A stretch of 64,000 nucleotides of DNA, taken from contig CM061224.1 of the NCBI GenBank assembly GCA_030844895.1, forward strand, positions 79,340,127 to 79,404,126. The letters run 5' to 3'. The notes under the pieces are model-generated. The model saw only the letters and a program-made list of their open reading frames with translations. It searched no databases and was not told the origin of the DNA. Positions 22,190 through 35,300 of this stretch are shown here, one piece after another. Position 1 is the stretch's first letter. Each line of letters begins with the position of its first letter. The translations under genes and the position numbers were made by a program. Source of the stretch: Ambrosia x helenae (lineage: Eukaryota > Streptophyta > Magnoliopsida > Asterales > Asteraceae).

Positions 22190-23747
22190 TGTCTCACACC
22201 CGGTCAAGGTGGAAACACGGGTATGTGATTCAAATGATTTTCAAAGCATATAATTAAGTAAAAACACGTACATGACATTAAAAACAAAGGTTTTACAAAT
22301 TGTTTCACCATACCGACCAACAAGTTTTTAAAACAACTTTTACTACTAAGGAGTCATACCTGAAGTCTTTCAGGTCAGATGTCCTAGTATGCATGCACGA
22401 CGTGAAGAAGCCTTTCAACTTCGGACTTGACACTAGAGGAAACATGCTTAAAAGGGTCAACATAAAATTGGTGAGTTCTTGGCTTGTTAAGAAAATATTA
22501 TAGTTCAATTCCCAAAACGTTTAAATACGATCTTTCTCCCAAAATGTTCAAGTTTGACATTTCTCCAAAATGGTAACTACGACCTTTCTCCCGAATTAAT
22601 CATGTATGACATTTCCCAAAAATATTTAAGTATATGTATTTGACCAATTTGTTTATCTAACCATCCCCTTGGAGTGATCCCCACTCCAAGCCCTTCCGCG
22701 TAAAGATCCTATGTAGGGTGTCTCCAAACTTATTTTGTAAACCTTACATTGGAACACTTATCACACGTTCCATTCCCTTTAATGTAAATGTGAGATGTTC
22801 CTAAATGGTTAGAAAACTCATTCCACGGATCTTATAATTAGTAAATGTATATGAAATGAATTGTAGATTAATGAAATGCATGTGATCAACTCATTGCCTT
22901 GCAATAGCAACGATGTATGTGCCAGCATAAGCCCAAAACCAAACCATGACTCATCTTACTGTCTCATACACCCCAACTAAATGGTGATCTAATACTCCTA
23001 GGATAACAATTACACCCTTATAGTCAATTGGAGGTACTAATCAAAGGATGGTGAAGGGATAGAGTCCCAAATCCACACGTAAACGAGATTAACCCTAACC
23101 CACAAAGAAAACCTTAACTCTTGAACGCCCGAGGAGTTTTCCATGAGCATAAATATTTAATGATAAACCTCCCAGTAACACAACAAAGCGATTGTCATCA
23201 AGAAGGCATCTCCGCGTGGGAACACACGTGCGGGACAAACCGGCATCATTCTATTCAAGTACAATTTTGTAATGAAGATCCTGATTCAGAAATATCCGAT
23301 CAGAGTTTGGTCGCATGCCCAGCCAATCAGAAGACAATGCGTGTCAAGGTTAGACCAACCACCCTGAGCAGGTACAGTAACGTGACAACTTCCATGCTAG
23401 AACCATGCTATGTATGGCACTATCAAAGTACTGTACATCCCACATCGCCCTGCACTTCGTCAGACGTCACGTCAGACGCCTCCAATTGTTAAACCATTCC
23501 CCATGTCAGATAACTACATATGTGCAGCAACTTCTGTCATGCCAAATGGCTCCATAAAGGGTGGTACACTCTTAATCTCACACAAACGATAATTACCACG
23601 TTTCTGAGTACTAATGCATTGGGCCAGAAGGGAGGCACTCATTAACTCGGGCCCAAACCCCAACGGGTTAATGGTTAGTGATGTTTGGCCCATGCATGCC
23701 CTATATAAGGAGGGTTACCCCTTCTTCATATGGCATGTCATGTTACA
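22190..23747 (-). mobile_element. Possible antisense solo LTR, diverged gypsy family
   Basis: Plus-strand start TGTCTCACACCCGGTCAAGG, then GGAAACACGGG, resembles the start of the antisense solo LTR at 8392 (TGTAACACCCCAACCGATGG, then GGAAACATCGGG). The far end reads CATGTTACA at 23747. Flanking 5-mers TGGTC and CCAAG do not match, so the borders are tentative. No coding sequence. Confidence 0.4.
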
Positions 23748-24511
23748 CCAAGTAAGCTAACTGTAAGTCCCGAATAATCCAAGATATCACTCAAACCACT
23801 CAATGGACGCGGAATATCGATTGAATGGTGAAGAACAACATATAGAATAATGATAAATTAATATTACTGCTGCTTCACCTTGCACATAATCTGTAGGATT
23901 GTCTGGTACAAGGTGGTGGCTAGAGAATTACAAATGAAAAGCTTCAACCCTAAAATGAAGTAGAAAATACATTATATAGGGTCCACCAACCACTTGGCCC
24001 ACATGGTCTAACCCAAGCCCATTAACTAAACTTAAGCCAAGTTAATATAAATGTGCTTGATAAAGACAAGAATAAACCTACTCAATTTCAGGGCCTTACA
24101 ATATCACCCTAGGTTTATGTTGTCTTTATCATGGCTTAGTAGGAAGAAACTTCAGTACTGAGCTTCCAATCATGGGTTCTTTCGTCTTCTCTTACAGGTA
24201 GCTTTATCATCATCAGCTTTTGATTGAACATCTTGCTAAAAGAGAAAGTGAGAGGAGGATTCTCAATAACTCTATTCTTTATTAATCTTCCTTTTCAAGA
24301 TCTTCTTTTTCAAGCATCTTTTCAGTTCATTGTAAAAAGATGATTCACTTTAGGTTCTTCTGACTCCAATACATCTTGTCATTGAGGTGATTTATGTTAG
24401 TCAGCAACTAGAACTTTTCATTCATCATCAACCCTTGTTTCTTGATTTATTTCCATTATGGGAATTCTTAGAATTTTATGAGCAAACAACTTATATAACA
24501 GAGGGTCCAAC
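23748..24511. other. No gene; possible LTR border at 24100
   Basis: AT-rich DNA. On the minus strand TGTAAGGCCCTG starts at 24100 after a purine-rich aacctagggtgata, which looks like a PPT/LTR junction of another element. I found no partner. Confidence 0.3.
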
Positions 24512-26527
24512 TGTAACCAAATGTAATTTTCCCTAAAGTTTAAACTAATAAAAAAAGTCCCTATCCATTATGTGACACTCTCAAGTATTTTTTTTTATAA
24601 CACGTCGAAGTTTATGAATTTCTTATAATCTATATTTAAATTCTTTTATTATATAATAATAATAATAATAATATAAATCTTTTTTTGTTAAAAAATGTTC
24701 GGAATAATATGTTATTTTTATAGAATTTTATTAAACCTTAAACCCATTTAAATTCCAAAATCTCTTAACTCGCTTATTCCTAAACCATAAAACATAACCC
24801 AAGAACCATACCCAATCCAATACAAGTCATTAAATACTTATTATTTTTCTTCTAATATCAAAATAACTCCAAAAAAAATTTTTAAAAAAATTATTCTATC
24901 ATCTTGAAAACCTAAAGTTTCTATCTAAAATTTTGTTTTCTATAAAATTATTTATTTATTATTTTTAATCTATTTATTTAGTTAAATCATAATTAATTCA
25001 TGAAAAATTCATTTTTCATCATTTTAATACCAAAATTTTTGTGGAATTATTTCTATCCATTTAAAACTTTATGGAAATTTTATTTTCTGTAAAAAAAGTT
25101 ATTTTACATATTTTCATAATTTAATCTTTTTTAATTGATTATATTGAATTAAATTCTGTTTTAAATGAAAATAATATGAAAAATAATCTTTAAAATTATT
25201 TTTCACTTAAGTCACATATTAAATAATGTTATAAAATAAAAATAACATTTTTGCACTTTATTTGTAATTATTTCCAAATTATTGCATTTTTTTATGTTCA
25301 TAAGTCAATTTAAAATATAAAGATATCAAAATTATAAGTCCTAAAAATTCTGAAATTATTGTTAGTATCTCAGTATAAAATGGACTTATGATTTTCATAT
25401 TTAACTGATTTAAATTATTATTACTTATTTATTTATACTGAAATTGCATAAAATCAAATATTTACATATATAAGCTGTTCCATTATTTACATTTTTGATT
25501 ATTTATTAAATCTCCATAATTTGAAATAATTAATGGAAATCACAATATTTTCATTTAAATAATTAAAATGATTTAAAACCAATTAGGGTTTAACTGAAAA
25601 ACCCTAAAATCCCCAAATCTAGTATGTAAAACGCTAATTGCCTAATCCTAGATAACTTAAACTTTAAGATCGTTCCCTTACAAATTATTAATTTATCCAT
25701 TTAGGTTAATCCTTTTGGATATTCTAATCCAAACCTTGCGGTTCGACATATTTCAAGATATTACACAAACGGTGAGTTTACATAGCCTCGTTTATGCAAC
25801 TTTTTATGCTTGAAACTTTATGCTTTTATACTTGAGCAATTCTTCATACATGTCGAATTGTAAATCTTTGATGCCACATGTCATTGACAAAAACTTGTTA
25901 GACTTAAACTTAAACTTACATAATCATTAGCTTTGGCCAAGCCGGCGATATACAATGATAGATCTATTGGATTGACAACCCCACCTAGATTCGTTGACCA
26001 TTTCTATGGGGAGCGCGGGCGATTGTTATCGTTCCAAACTTTATAAGGAGAACCGTGAATGCGGGATGGACCTAAACTTTTTAAGGAGAACCGTGTAGGC
26101 GGGATGGACCTAAACTTTGTTGGAGGATTGATTATGTGCTTACTATCATTTGTGTTTTTGTTTCCACATGTAGACTTTGATATACAATTGACATATGAAT
26201 TGCTAAACTTTTGAAACTTACAAACTTATTGCTAGACTAGGTCTATGTATTCTCACCAACTTTTAGTTGACCCCCCCCATCTTTTCCAAACTTAACAGTT
26301 TTAGGGAACAATGGTGCTTGAAGTCTATTGCTATCCCAAGAGGAGATTATTTGAAGTTGATTATTATCATTGCATGTAAGATTTCAGTTTGTGACAATTG
26401 GATGTATTTAGTTTAAATTATATGTAATGGAATAAAGGATTATTTAAACATATGCATTGCCATGAGCTACCGAACAATCATGACTACGTGGCACCTCGAT
26501 GTTTCCGCCATCGGTTGGGGTGTTACA
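24512..26527 (+). repeat. 5' LTR of element C
   Basis: TGTAACCAAATG to GGGTGTTACA. Compared with the 3' LTR it lacks about 760 bases, equivalent to 29091-29850. The junction lies in cccaatcc/atacaagtcatt, with a short ATAC match at the break. The missing part includes the tRNA-like module. Confidence 0.88.
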
Positions 26528-26530
26528 GAT

Positions 26531-26543
26531 TGGTATTAGAGCC
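26531..26543 (+). other. Primer binding site of element C
   Basis: TGGTATTAGAGCC, initiator tRNA-Met type, three bases after the LTR. It differs from the canonical form by one C-to-T change. Confidence 0.88.
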
Positions 26544-28782
26544 ATGGTTATAGGGAATTAGGTTATTAGAATAATAATCTAGTCTATAACCTTAGGATTT
26601 TAACCAGTATTTGCTCCTCTTACTTGCAACTATACTTGTATCTCTTCTCTATCTCTATTCTACTTTTTATCCCTACCTAACCCCTACAAGATGATTACTC
26701 TCATTCACTGGATCTATCCTTAAATAATTCTCAGTTCTTAACTCGAGCTACCTTGATAATCTCGTTGAAGCTCTATATTCTAATAACGAATACGTGCAAT
26801 CTGGAAGGGTGTACGCCTGTATTTTGAGTTTTCTGTCTAGGACTGGCATTGCGCATAAATCTCAATTAGACGACGGACCCGGATGCCAACCTGGGAATTC
26901 TCGGTATGAGTGTTCACTTATAGGCTAAAGCATGTCTTCACTATGTTATTTGAATTAGAAGCTTTGATAAGTCAACGCTTTCGTTTATTCGTTTTAATTA
27001 ATGACTAAATGATTACACTCACTTTCATTAAAACTAAGCTTTAAAATCTAAAAATTTTACAGTTTAAACAATCCCATTTCATAATCATATATGGGTTTCA
27101 CAATCACACTTCATCTTGCCATCTTAACCACCTGTGTGATTATTTTCAACACCCTACCCAAATCATATTATTGTCTTTTTCAACGTGTTACATATTTTTA
27201 AACTGTAACCTCATAACCTGAGTATATCTTAGTACCACATTAAAGATTTCTTAATTTTGTCAAATTTTCATCTCCTATAAACTATGGAAAATATATATTT
27301 TTGTCAAAAGATGCCCTCAAACTTAATTTCTAAATTCAAATGTTTATTTATTAGCGTAACAAAGGATTTTCGTTATAATGTTACCTTGATCTATAAAACC
27401 TAATGTCGTGTTTAAAATCTCCGACTAACTGAAATATTCTGATCTAAAACCACTTAGTTTGTACGATTTAACAACTTTTGTTTTATGTACAAAACAAATT
27501 TTTAAAAGAAAATAAAAATTTTCCATCCTCATGAACAAAAATTTAATCTCCAATTCCCCATTGACACCTACTTATTTTCAACTTGTTTGAACGTTTACAA
27601 TTTTTGGTATTCACCACAATCATGTTTTCTCATACGCTTGATTCTAACCTTTGATTCAAAACCCCATGATTTACACTGATACATAATCTCCTTACTACTT
27701 GTGCCTCTTGAAAAACCTACAAAATGAACACTTTATTAACTATCTTCACATTCACTATCTTTCATAACCTTGATGTTACTTCGAGTTCTTCATCATCCTC
27801 TCAAGAACTAAATTTATATCATTTACCTTCTTGAACATAAACTTGACCTCCATGATAATTAAGCTTTTGAAAACTTGATTGTTTGATGCATAAAACTTGA
27901 TTCTTTGTGATACATGAGAATTTGATTATCTACTATATTTGAACTTTTTATTCATGATACTTTAAAACAGGGATAACTAAATATAAACTAGTTGCTATAA
28001 TCACCCCTAGACCCATTAACCTTGTCTAGAAAAATACAATTACAACTCACATGCTATATTTGATACTGGATACTTGTTGCATTTACAAACTTGCTTGCAT
28101 ACATGTATTATCAATTTGCAACTTACATGTTGAAATCAATTGTTACATTTATTCAACAACTGGCAGAGGATGAAGTACCTGCTCAACAGTTAGTAGAGTA
28201 CCTAATAACCTGCTTAACACTTGGTAGAGGTCATCATACCTGCTCAACAGTCGGTAGAGGTTCTAATAACCTGCTCAACGACTGGTAGAGGCCATCGCAC
28301 CTGCTCAATAATCGGTAGAGGTTCCTACTCACTAACTAGTATAGGTCTTTTTCCTGCTCAACAGTTGGACACAGTTTTGGATACACTGTACACGTAATTT
28401 GATACAAAGATTTATTAGACTCATTGATACAAAGATTTAATCACAAGGTGATTTTGCATTGTTGGTTTTACATGTGTATTTAGGGTCATAGAAGGACACA
28501 AAACCCTAATGTAAGGTAAATTGGTGATTGCGGTGCAGAACGTAATCAACAATTTACAGGTACGTTAAGGTAGCGTGAAATTCTATCAAGGTATTCGGTA
28601 GGTACCCAATTAACAAACCCTAGTTATTTAACAGTCCATTTAGCCTTGATGGTCATCTTGTGCATTCTTGAAACTTACAGTTTAGTGCTCGTAAATTTTT
28701 ACCACGGACACCTTAGCTTGTACCAAATACCTGCACCTCTTTACAACAAACTCTCCAACTCTAACTTCAGGACGAAGTTCCT
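26544..28782 (+). other. Non-coding internal region of element C
   Basis: No gag or pol can be traced in any frame. The leader block 26788-26945 matches 3366-3520, and the block 28488-28610 matches 5829-5990. Between them lies AT-rich DNA with a minisatellite at 28158-28375. Confidence 0.7.
28158..28375 (+). repeat. Minisatellite, alternating 30/31-bp units
   Basis: About six imperfect copies of acctgctcaacagt, then tggtagaggt. Odd units end like tctaata and even units like catcat. Unit lengths run 31, 30, 31, 30, so the true period may be about 61. It sits in the non-coding part of element C. Confidence 0.8.
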
Positions 28783-28797
28783 AAAAGTAGGGGAGAC
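28783..28797 (+). other. Polypurine tract of element C
   Basis: AAAAGTAGGGGAGAC directly before TGTAACC of the 3' LTR. Confidence 0.85.
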
Positions 28798-29726
28798 TGT
28801 AACCATATGTAATTTTCCCTAAAGTTTAAACTAATAAAAAAGTCCCTATCCGTTATGTCACACTCTCAAGTATTTTTTTATAACACGTCGAAGTTTATGA
28901 ATTTCTTATAATCTGTATTTAAACTCTTTTTTTATATAATAATAATATAAATCTTTTTTTGTTAAAAAAATGTTCGGAATAATATGGTATTTTTATAGAA
29001 TTTTATTAAACCTTAAACCCATTTAAATTCCAAAATCTCTTTACTCACTTATTCCTAAACCATAAAACATAACCCAACAACCATACCCAATCCCATACCT
29101 TTGATCTGGCCCAACCATCTGAGCACAGTAACCAAGCCCAATCCACCCAACCCAAAACCTATGACTTGTGACCCAACTGCAGACCAGGATCAATTCGCGC
29201 GTGCTTTAACTTTCTTTCCAAGATTTACATTTCCATTTTGTGCAAAGACCTTGTATGCGTCTTACTGTTGTCAATTAACGCTTTACAACGCTATTTGAAG
29301 TCCAAATTAGGATGATTTGTAATCATTCATAACTTTCCAAAAACCGAAAACTCAAATCAATACTTATAGACATATTCAGTCCAATTCAACTCACACAAAC
29401 AGCCTAAGAATGCCGATTTTTAGAACCCCCAAAAAAACTTTCACTTTCCAACTGTAAACAGATTAGCATTAAAGGCTTTTGGTTCGACCTTGGCTCGTTC
29501 GCGTCTGCACCCTTCTGGCCACGTTTAGCTTCAATTAAAAGTATGTTTTGTTTTGTTTGTAGATGTAGAACAAAAGCCCCATGGATTCGTTTAAGATCTT
29601 CAGCGAAACATGGGTTAATTAGAAGCTTAGGATAGGTTAGGGTTTATATAGATTGAATTCGGATTTTGTTGTTTTCATGTAATGTATAAATAAAGATTGA
29701 AACCAATTTCCAACACAGAAAGAGAC

Positions 29727-29794
29727 CCAGACCAGTCGGTCTGGGCGCTAGTTTACAACTCAGAGGTCCCAGGTTTGAAACCCAGAAGGACTGG
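29727..29794 (+). repeat. tRNA-like module (sense) in 3' LTR
   Basis: Hairpin CCCAGACC-AGTC-GGTCTGGG, then box B-like AGGTTTGAAACCC. Same type as 7269 and 7428. It lies about 930 bases into the LTR. Confidence 0.45.
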
Positions 29795-31176
29795 TTTTTG
29801 TGGATTGTATTCTTTTTATTTGTTTTGTCTTATTATCATTACATATATATACAAGTCATTAAATACTTATTATTTTTCTATAAATATCAAAATAATCCAA
29901 AAATAAAAATTATAAAAATTATTCTATCATCTTGAAACCCTAAACTTTATATATAAAATTTTGTTTTCTATAAAAATATTTCTTAATTATTTTTAATGTA
30001 TTAATTTAGTTAGATCATAATTAATTCTTGAAAAATTCATTTTTCATCATTTTAATACCAATTTTTTTGTGGAATTATTTCTTTCCATTTAAAACTTTTT
30101 GGAAATTTTATTTTCTGTAAAAAAGGTTATTTTACCTATTTTCATGATTTAATCCTATTTAATTGATTATATTCAATTAAATTCTGTTTTAGATGAAAAT
30201 AATATGAAAAATTATTTTTAAAATTATTTTTAAAATTATTTTTCACTTAAGTCACATATTAAATAATGTTATAAAATGAAAATAACATTTATGCAATTTA
30301 TTTGTAATTATTTCCAAATTATTTCATTTTTTTATGTTCATAAATCAATTTAAATTATAATGATATTAAAATTATAAGTCCTAAAAATTCTGAAATTATT
30401 GTTAATATCTTAGTATAAAATGGACTTATGAGTTTCATATTTAACTGATTTAATTTATTATTACTTATTTATTAATACTGAAATTGCATAAAACCAAATA
30501 TTTACAAATTTAAGTCGTTCCATTATTTACGCTTTTGATTATTTATTAAATCTCCATAATTTGAAATAATTAATGGAGATCACAATATTTTCATTTAAAT
30601 AATTAAAGTGATTTTAAACAAATTATAGTTTTACTCAAAAACCCTAATATCCCCAAATCTAGTATGTAAAACCGGAAATGCGTAATCCTAGATAACTTAG
30701 ACATTAAGATCGTTCCTTTACAAATTATTAATTTATCCATTTAGGTTAATCCTTTGGGATATTCTATTCCAAACCTTGCGGTTCGAAATATTTCAAGATA
30801 TTACACAAACGGTGAGTTTACATAGCCTCGTTTATGCAACTTTTTATGCTTGAAACTTTATGCTTTTATACTTGAGCAATTCTTCATACGTGTCCACTAC
30901 TAGAAAAATGGCTTTTCTTGACACACATTTTATGACACGTGCTCATTTATGACACTCAAAAGATGTGTCATAAAAAATTGTCATGTTTTAAAAAATTTGG
31001 TTGATTAATGACACGTTTTTTTGTGTGTCAAGAATACAAAAAATTGAATTTCCCTCCCATTACCCTAGGTATAATAGCTATAGCGTTTCCTTTCCTTGCA
31101 TTTGTGCAACCACAAGCAACCTAAATCCCAAATTCCTCTATCTCACATACTCTTCTTCAACGACGACACCTGTAAT

Positions 31177-31827
31177 TAGGGATGGCAATGGGTCGGGTTT
31201 GGGACGGGTTTAGGGAATCCCAACCCCATACCCGATTAGGTATGTTTGTCCCAAACCCGTCCCAAAACCCATCGGGTTTGTATCGGGTAATACCCCGTAC
31301 GGTATCAGGTATACCCGTGGGTTTCGGGTAAAACCGTTAATTTTAAAATTTATCCATTGGGTATATCTGACTAAAACTTGTCGGGTATCTATTGTGTGAC
31401 AACTAACCAATACATTTAGCATTATCAAATATGTATGTAAATTATTACAATGTATACATATAAAATACTTAAAACATATAAAAACACTAAAAGACATAGA
31501 TAACACATATTATACACAAATAATTGGTGCTTTTTTGGAAGAATATGACAATCTAGATGGACAATTAAATATATTATGAATACATATTTTAAAAGATATA
31601 TAGGAAATTACATCGGGGATCTAATCGGGTAAACGGGTATACTTTATCGGGTAATCGGGTCAGGTAAATGGGTATATCATCAAATCCCAAACCAGTCCCA
31701 AACCCGCGAAAAAAATAAAAACTAATCCCATACCCGGACCCATACCCGATTACCCGACCCCAAACCTGTCCCAAATGTGTCGGGTTTCGGGTTTACCCAT
31801 CGGGTTCGGGTTTGATTGCCGTCCCTA
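31177..31827. mobile_element. Small hAT-type element, perfect 8-bp TSD
   Basis: Ends TAGGGATGGCAAT and ATTGCCGTCCCTA form inverted repeats. CCTGTAAT flanks both sides (31169-31176 and 31828-31835). At 651 bp it has no transposase. The interior is rich in GGGT/ACCC steps (cgggtaatcgggta), which only superficially resemble telomere repeats. Confidence 0.9.
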
Positions 31828-33271
31828 CCTGTAATCATCCACTTCACCTCTTCAATGATTTGATTGAGGCTTTCAGGTTGCTAATACAAGTAAAATGGTT
31901 CCATTTCCGTGTTCATTTATTGGGTTTTATGTTTTATGACTTTTCGTTGTTGCTGTATCCATCTGCTGAGTTGTTTTCTGCCGTCAATTTCCGTGCATGT
32001 TTCAACATTAAACAACCCTCACTGATTTGTTGGAATTTGTAAGCTCCTTAACCAATAGGGGAATAGCCGGAGATACTCTCTGACTAGGGAAAGTTTCATC
32101 ATCAACAATTGAAACATGCTTTGCAGACAGTTCGGAATTGGATCAACGATCTAACAGGAAGCCTCTTCATGATTTCCACTTCTATTTCGAATGGTAAGTT
32201 GTCTGACATTTTGATTTCGATTGTATGAATTTGGGTTGTCCAATTGTAAGATTCAATTAAGTCTGGGCAGGTTCATTATTCAGATCTGGTTTGAACTCTG
32301 GGCTATCTTATCGGGCTCTTTTAAAATTTAAAGGTAAAATCTTATTAAAATTATAGCATACAATTCACATTTAATAATGCAATACTATTCTAACATCTTA
32401 TAATTTTGTTACGTTGTTAATTTAAAATGAAAGACATGTTATTTTATCTTGCTGGCAAACAGTGAAAATTAGAAATATGTGTTGATATTTTAAGTTTAGG
32501 TTGGCGTTCATTCTTTTTTGTGATTTGATATAAAAGCTTGATTTGGGATGGTCACTATGTGGCGTATATTTATTTGCTCGGAAATTGTTAGATGTTTGGT
32601 TTTTGTATGTTGTTTTCCACTGTATGTTTTTGCTGCTATATTTTTTTTTTCCAAAGGACCTTTCTTAATGTGTGTGGATGTTCGTGATAGTCTATATTTT
32701 GCATTGTTTTTTATCTTTGTTTCTGCCATTCTTGAATTTTTGTCTTTGAATTTAAAGTCGTTGATGTTGATAGCTTGATTATGTGTGGATGTTAGTGATA
32801 GTCTATATTTTTTTATCTCTGCTTTTGAACCTTTATTGTGTTTCGGATTTCTAATATGTGTTCTTACAGTTCTAGAGCATTATGTTTTGGTTACATTTAC
32901 TGTTTTGGTTGTGTTTCGGATTTCTAATATGTGTTTTTGATATTAACTGCAATAAATAACCTTCTTAGGTGAGGCCTGTGTTCTTGCAAAGGTGAGCCTG
33001 TTACATGATAAGATTCGGGTAAGAGCATGAATGGCAATTTTGAATCTTTGTTTCTGTGATCAAATTGCTAAAATTATACATTAAACATGTAGATGTTGGC
33101 CTTGTAATTGTTGGAGGACGAATGGAAATGCAGCCACATGTATGTCTTTTTCTATGCTCGTACATAATTTCCACTCAACTTTTTTTTTGTTTGATTAAGC
33201 AATGTTGAATGGTGAACCTTAGACCTAATTTCAATGTTTCAGATGCACCTAGATCCTTTTGAAGAGATAAT

Positions 33272-33960
33272 ATGGCTGAAGAAAATGTCGATCAGCATAG
33301 AAGAAGTGCAAGTGAAAAAGAGGTAAGCAAATGCATGTTAATTTTTGTATGTATTTTGTTTACTCAAATATCTCATTTTTTTCTTATAGAAACTAAGTAT
33401 AAAGATTTTGCATTTAGTCTACAGATGCTTCAAGTGCTGTGGATTTACGCCAGTTTGCACTTTATCCTTTTGCGGGGCGCACTGGTACACTTCGCTCGAG
33501 TAGAAAGAATGAGGTTATTTGATATTACGAATATGGCGTTTGCGAAGGCGTTTCTGGCGAATCTGTTGAGGGATTTTTCGTCCAGGGTGGCGGCAAGGAG
33601 AGTGTTGGATAAGTCGTGTGTGACGAGTTTGAATGTGGTGAAGGAGTCGTTAATGGAGTATTCCGGTCCGGAGGTGTTTAGAGGGGATATTAATGAGATG
33701 GAGGCGATTCAGAGGTTGAATTTGCATACGGTGATGATGAATAGGTGGCATTTGTTGTGGGTGATTGAGAGGATGATCGAGTTGAGAGCGGCGAATACGG
33801 CAGTTAAGGAGTGGAGTGAGCAGGCGATGCTCAAAAGCCCTTCGCTGACGATAGAGATTTGGTCATTTTACATGACCAAGGCGATGCTGACTCCGTCATC
33901 AGGTCTCTCTCTCTCTCTCTGTGATTATATGTGTGTTTGGATGAAACCATTACGTTATGA
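33272..33960 (+). pseudogene. Captured host-like gene fragment, possibly BTB/POZ-type
   Basis: The region reads like spliced host sequence with different base use from its surroundings. A short frame (MAEENVDQHRRSASEKE) ends at a gtaagc donor-like site. After an ag at about 33425, a 150-codon open stretch includes RLFDITNMAFAKAFLANLLRD, SCVTSLNVVKESLMEYSGPE and WHLLWVIERMIELRAANTAV. The last part resembles, from memory, the C-terminal half of plant BTB/POZ proteins of the At1g63850/At3g05675 kind. I am not sure of this. It ends near a CT repeat (33901-33920). No start, full length or promoter is visible. It lies in a CACTA-ended insertion, and such elements often pick up host gene pieces. Confidence 0.4.
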
Positions 33961-35300
33961 TATATGTGTGTAATTTTTCTTAGATATACCTTTGTGTGTG
34001 AAGAAACGATGTCATTAGTGCTTTTTATTACAATTTCAAAACACATGTGGTTGCAAGTAATTAATTTGGTTGGATAACTAAAAATGATGCTAATTTTAAG
34101 GACATGAAAAGTTGGGTTGATAATCATGAGCTTTTTTACTAATTCCATTTAACTCCACAAACAAAAATGGAACTTAAACCGAGCTTCATACAAGCAACTG
34201 GGTGATATGCTTTTTTTTCTCCACAAACCTGCTGGACAGGTTCCAAGCATTACATATATGAATATTTGATTGAACCGATTTTGTGTTGTAAAGTAGATTT
34301 ATTGTTGAAATGAATGAGTGATTACCTTGTTTTCTTGAAACTAAAACCATCACGAACCTTCACTTTTCATCTTATTAATTTAATTGTTGTCTCAGGTTGG
34401 GGGAGGAGTAGATACTTACACGGATTCGGATATCGATGACATTCGTGAAGAATGGTCAGGTTATACCATAACCTTCATTTTCAAGTGATCCGTATGTTTA
34501 GGTCTAGACTAACGTAATGTATTGACACAATATTTTTGTAACTGTCTAATACTTGTGGTAGGATTCGACAAATGCTTATATTGTAATGGGTGTTTTGGTG
34601 GTATATATAATATATATGGTTTTATTAAGAAATTTATTTATTTTGTTGCTATAAATATTAATATAAATATAAAAACTTGTTAGCCTTAAGATTAAACTTA
34701 CATAATCATTAGCTTTGGCCAAGCCATATACAATGATAGATCTATTGGATTGACAAGCCCACCTAGATTCGTTTATCCATTTCTATGGGGAGCGCGGGTG
34801 ATTGTTATCGTTCCAAACTTTATAAGGAGAACCGTGAATGCGGGATAGACCTTAACTTTATAAGGAGAACCGTGGATGCGGGATGGACCTAAACTTTGTC
34901 GAAGGATTGATTATGTGCATACTATCATTTGTGTTTTTGTTTCCACATGTAGACTTTGATATAAAATAGACATATGAATTGCTAAACTTTTGAAACTTAC
35001 AAACTTATTGCTAGACTAGGTCTATGTATTCTCACCAACTTTTAGTTGACCCCTCCCCCCATCTTTTCCAAATTTAACTGTATCAGGGAACAATGGTGAT
35101 TGAATTCTATTGGTATCCCAAGAGGAGATTATTTGAAGTTGGTTATTTTCATTGAATCTAAAATTTCAGTTTGGATGTATTTAGTTTAAATTATATGTAA
35201 TGGAATAAAGGAGTATTTAAACATATGTATTGGCATGAGCTACCGAACAATCATCACTACGTGGCACCTCGATGTTTCCACCATCGGTTGGGGTGTTACA

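Larger units (their letters stand above)
30895..34670 (+). mobile_element. CACTA-ended insertion with captured gene fragment, right end lost
   Basis: The left end CACTACTAGAAAAATGG is a typical CACTA terminus. It is followed by subterminal motifs gacacg, tgtgtcata and atgacac (30920-31025), repeated in both orientations. No matching inverted terminus exists at the right. The LTR resumes near 34671 with about 35 bases missing, so the right end was deleted. It contains a hAT element (31177-31827) and gene-like sequence (about 32150-34460). Confidence 0.7.
24512..35300 (+). mobile_element. Non-coding Ty3/gypsy-type element (LARD-like), element C
   Basis: 5' LTR 24512-26527, PBS 26531-26543, internal region without gag or pol, PPT 28783-28797, and a 3' LTR 28798-35300 interrupted by a CACTA-ended insertion. 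The LTRs are closely similar where both exist. Its leader and 3' internal blocks match element B (1317-10589), placing it with the same chromovirus family. It encodes no protein and must have been moved by a relative. Flanks CCAAC (24507-24511) and CCAGT (35301-35305) agree at only three of five positions. Confidence 0.8.
28798..35300 (+). repeat. 3' LTR of element C, interrupted by CACTA-ended insert
   Basis: 28798-30894 and 34671-35300 together match the 5' LTR. The insertion replaced about 35 LTR bases (those following catacatgtc in the 5' copy at about 25852). It retains the ~760-base segment missing from the 5' LTR, including the tRNA-like module at 29727. Confidence 0.85.

Noticed and set aside
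28158..28375. CRISPR-like array
   Set aside because: Units adjoin without unique spacers, and this is a plant retroelement. It is an ordinary minisatellite.
31177..31827. Telomere-like repeats (CGGGTA/TACCCG words)
   Set aside because: The words are irregular and lie inside a hAT element with an exact 8-bp duplication. They are not TTTAGGG repeats.
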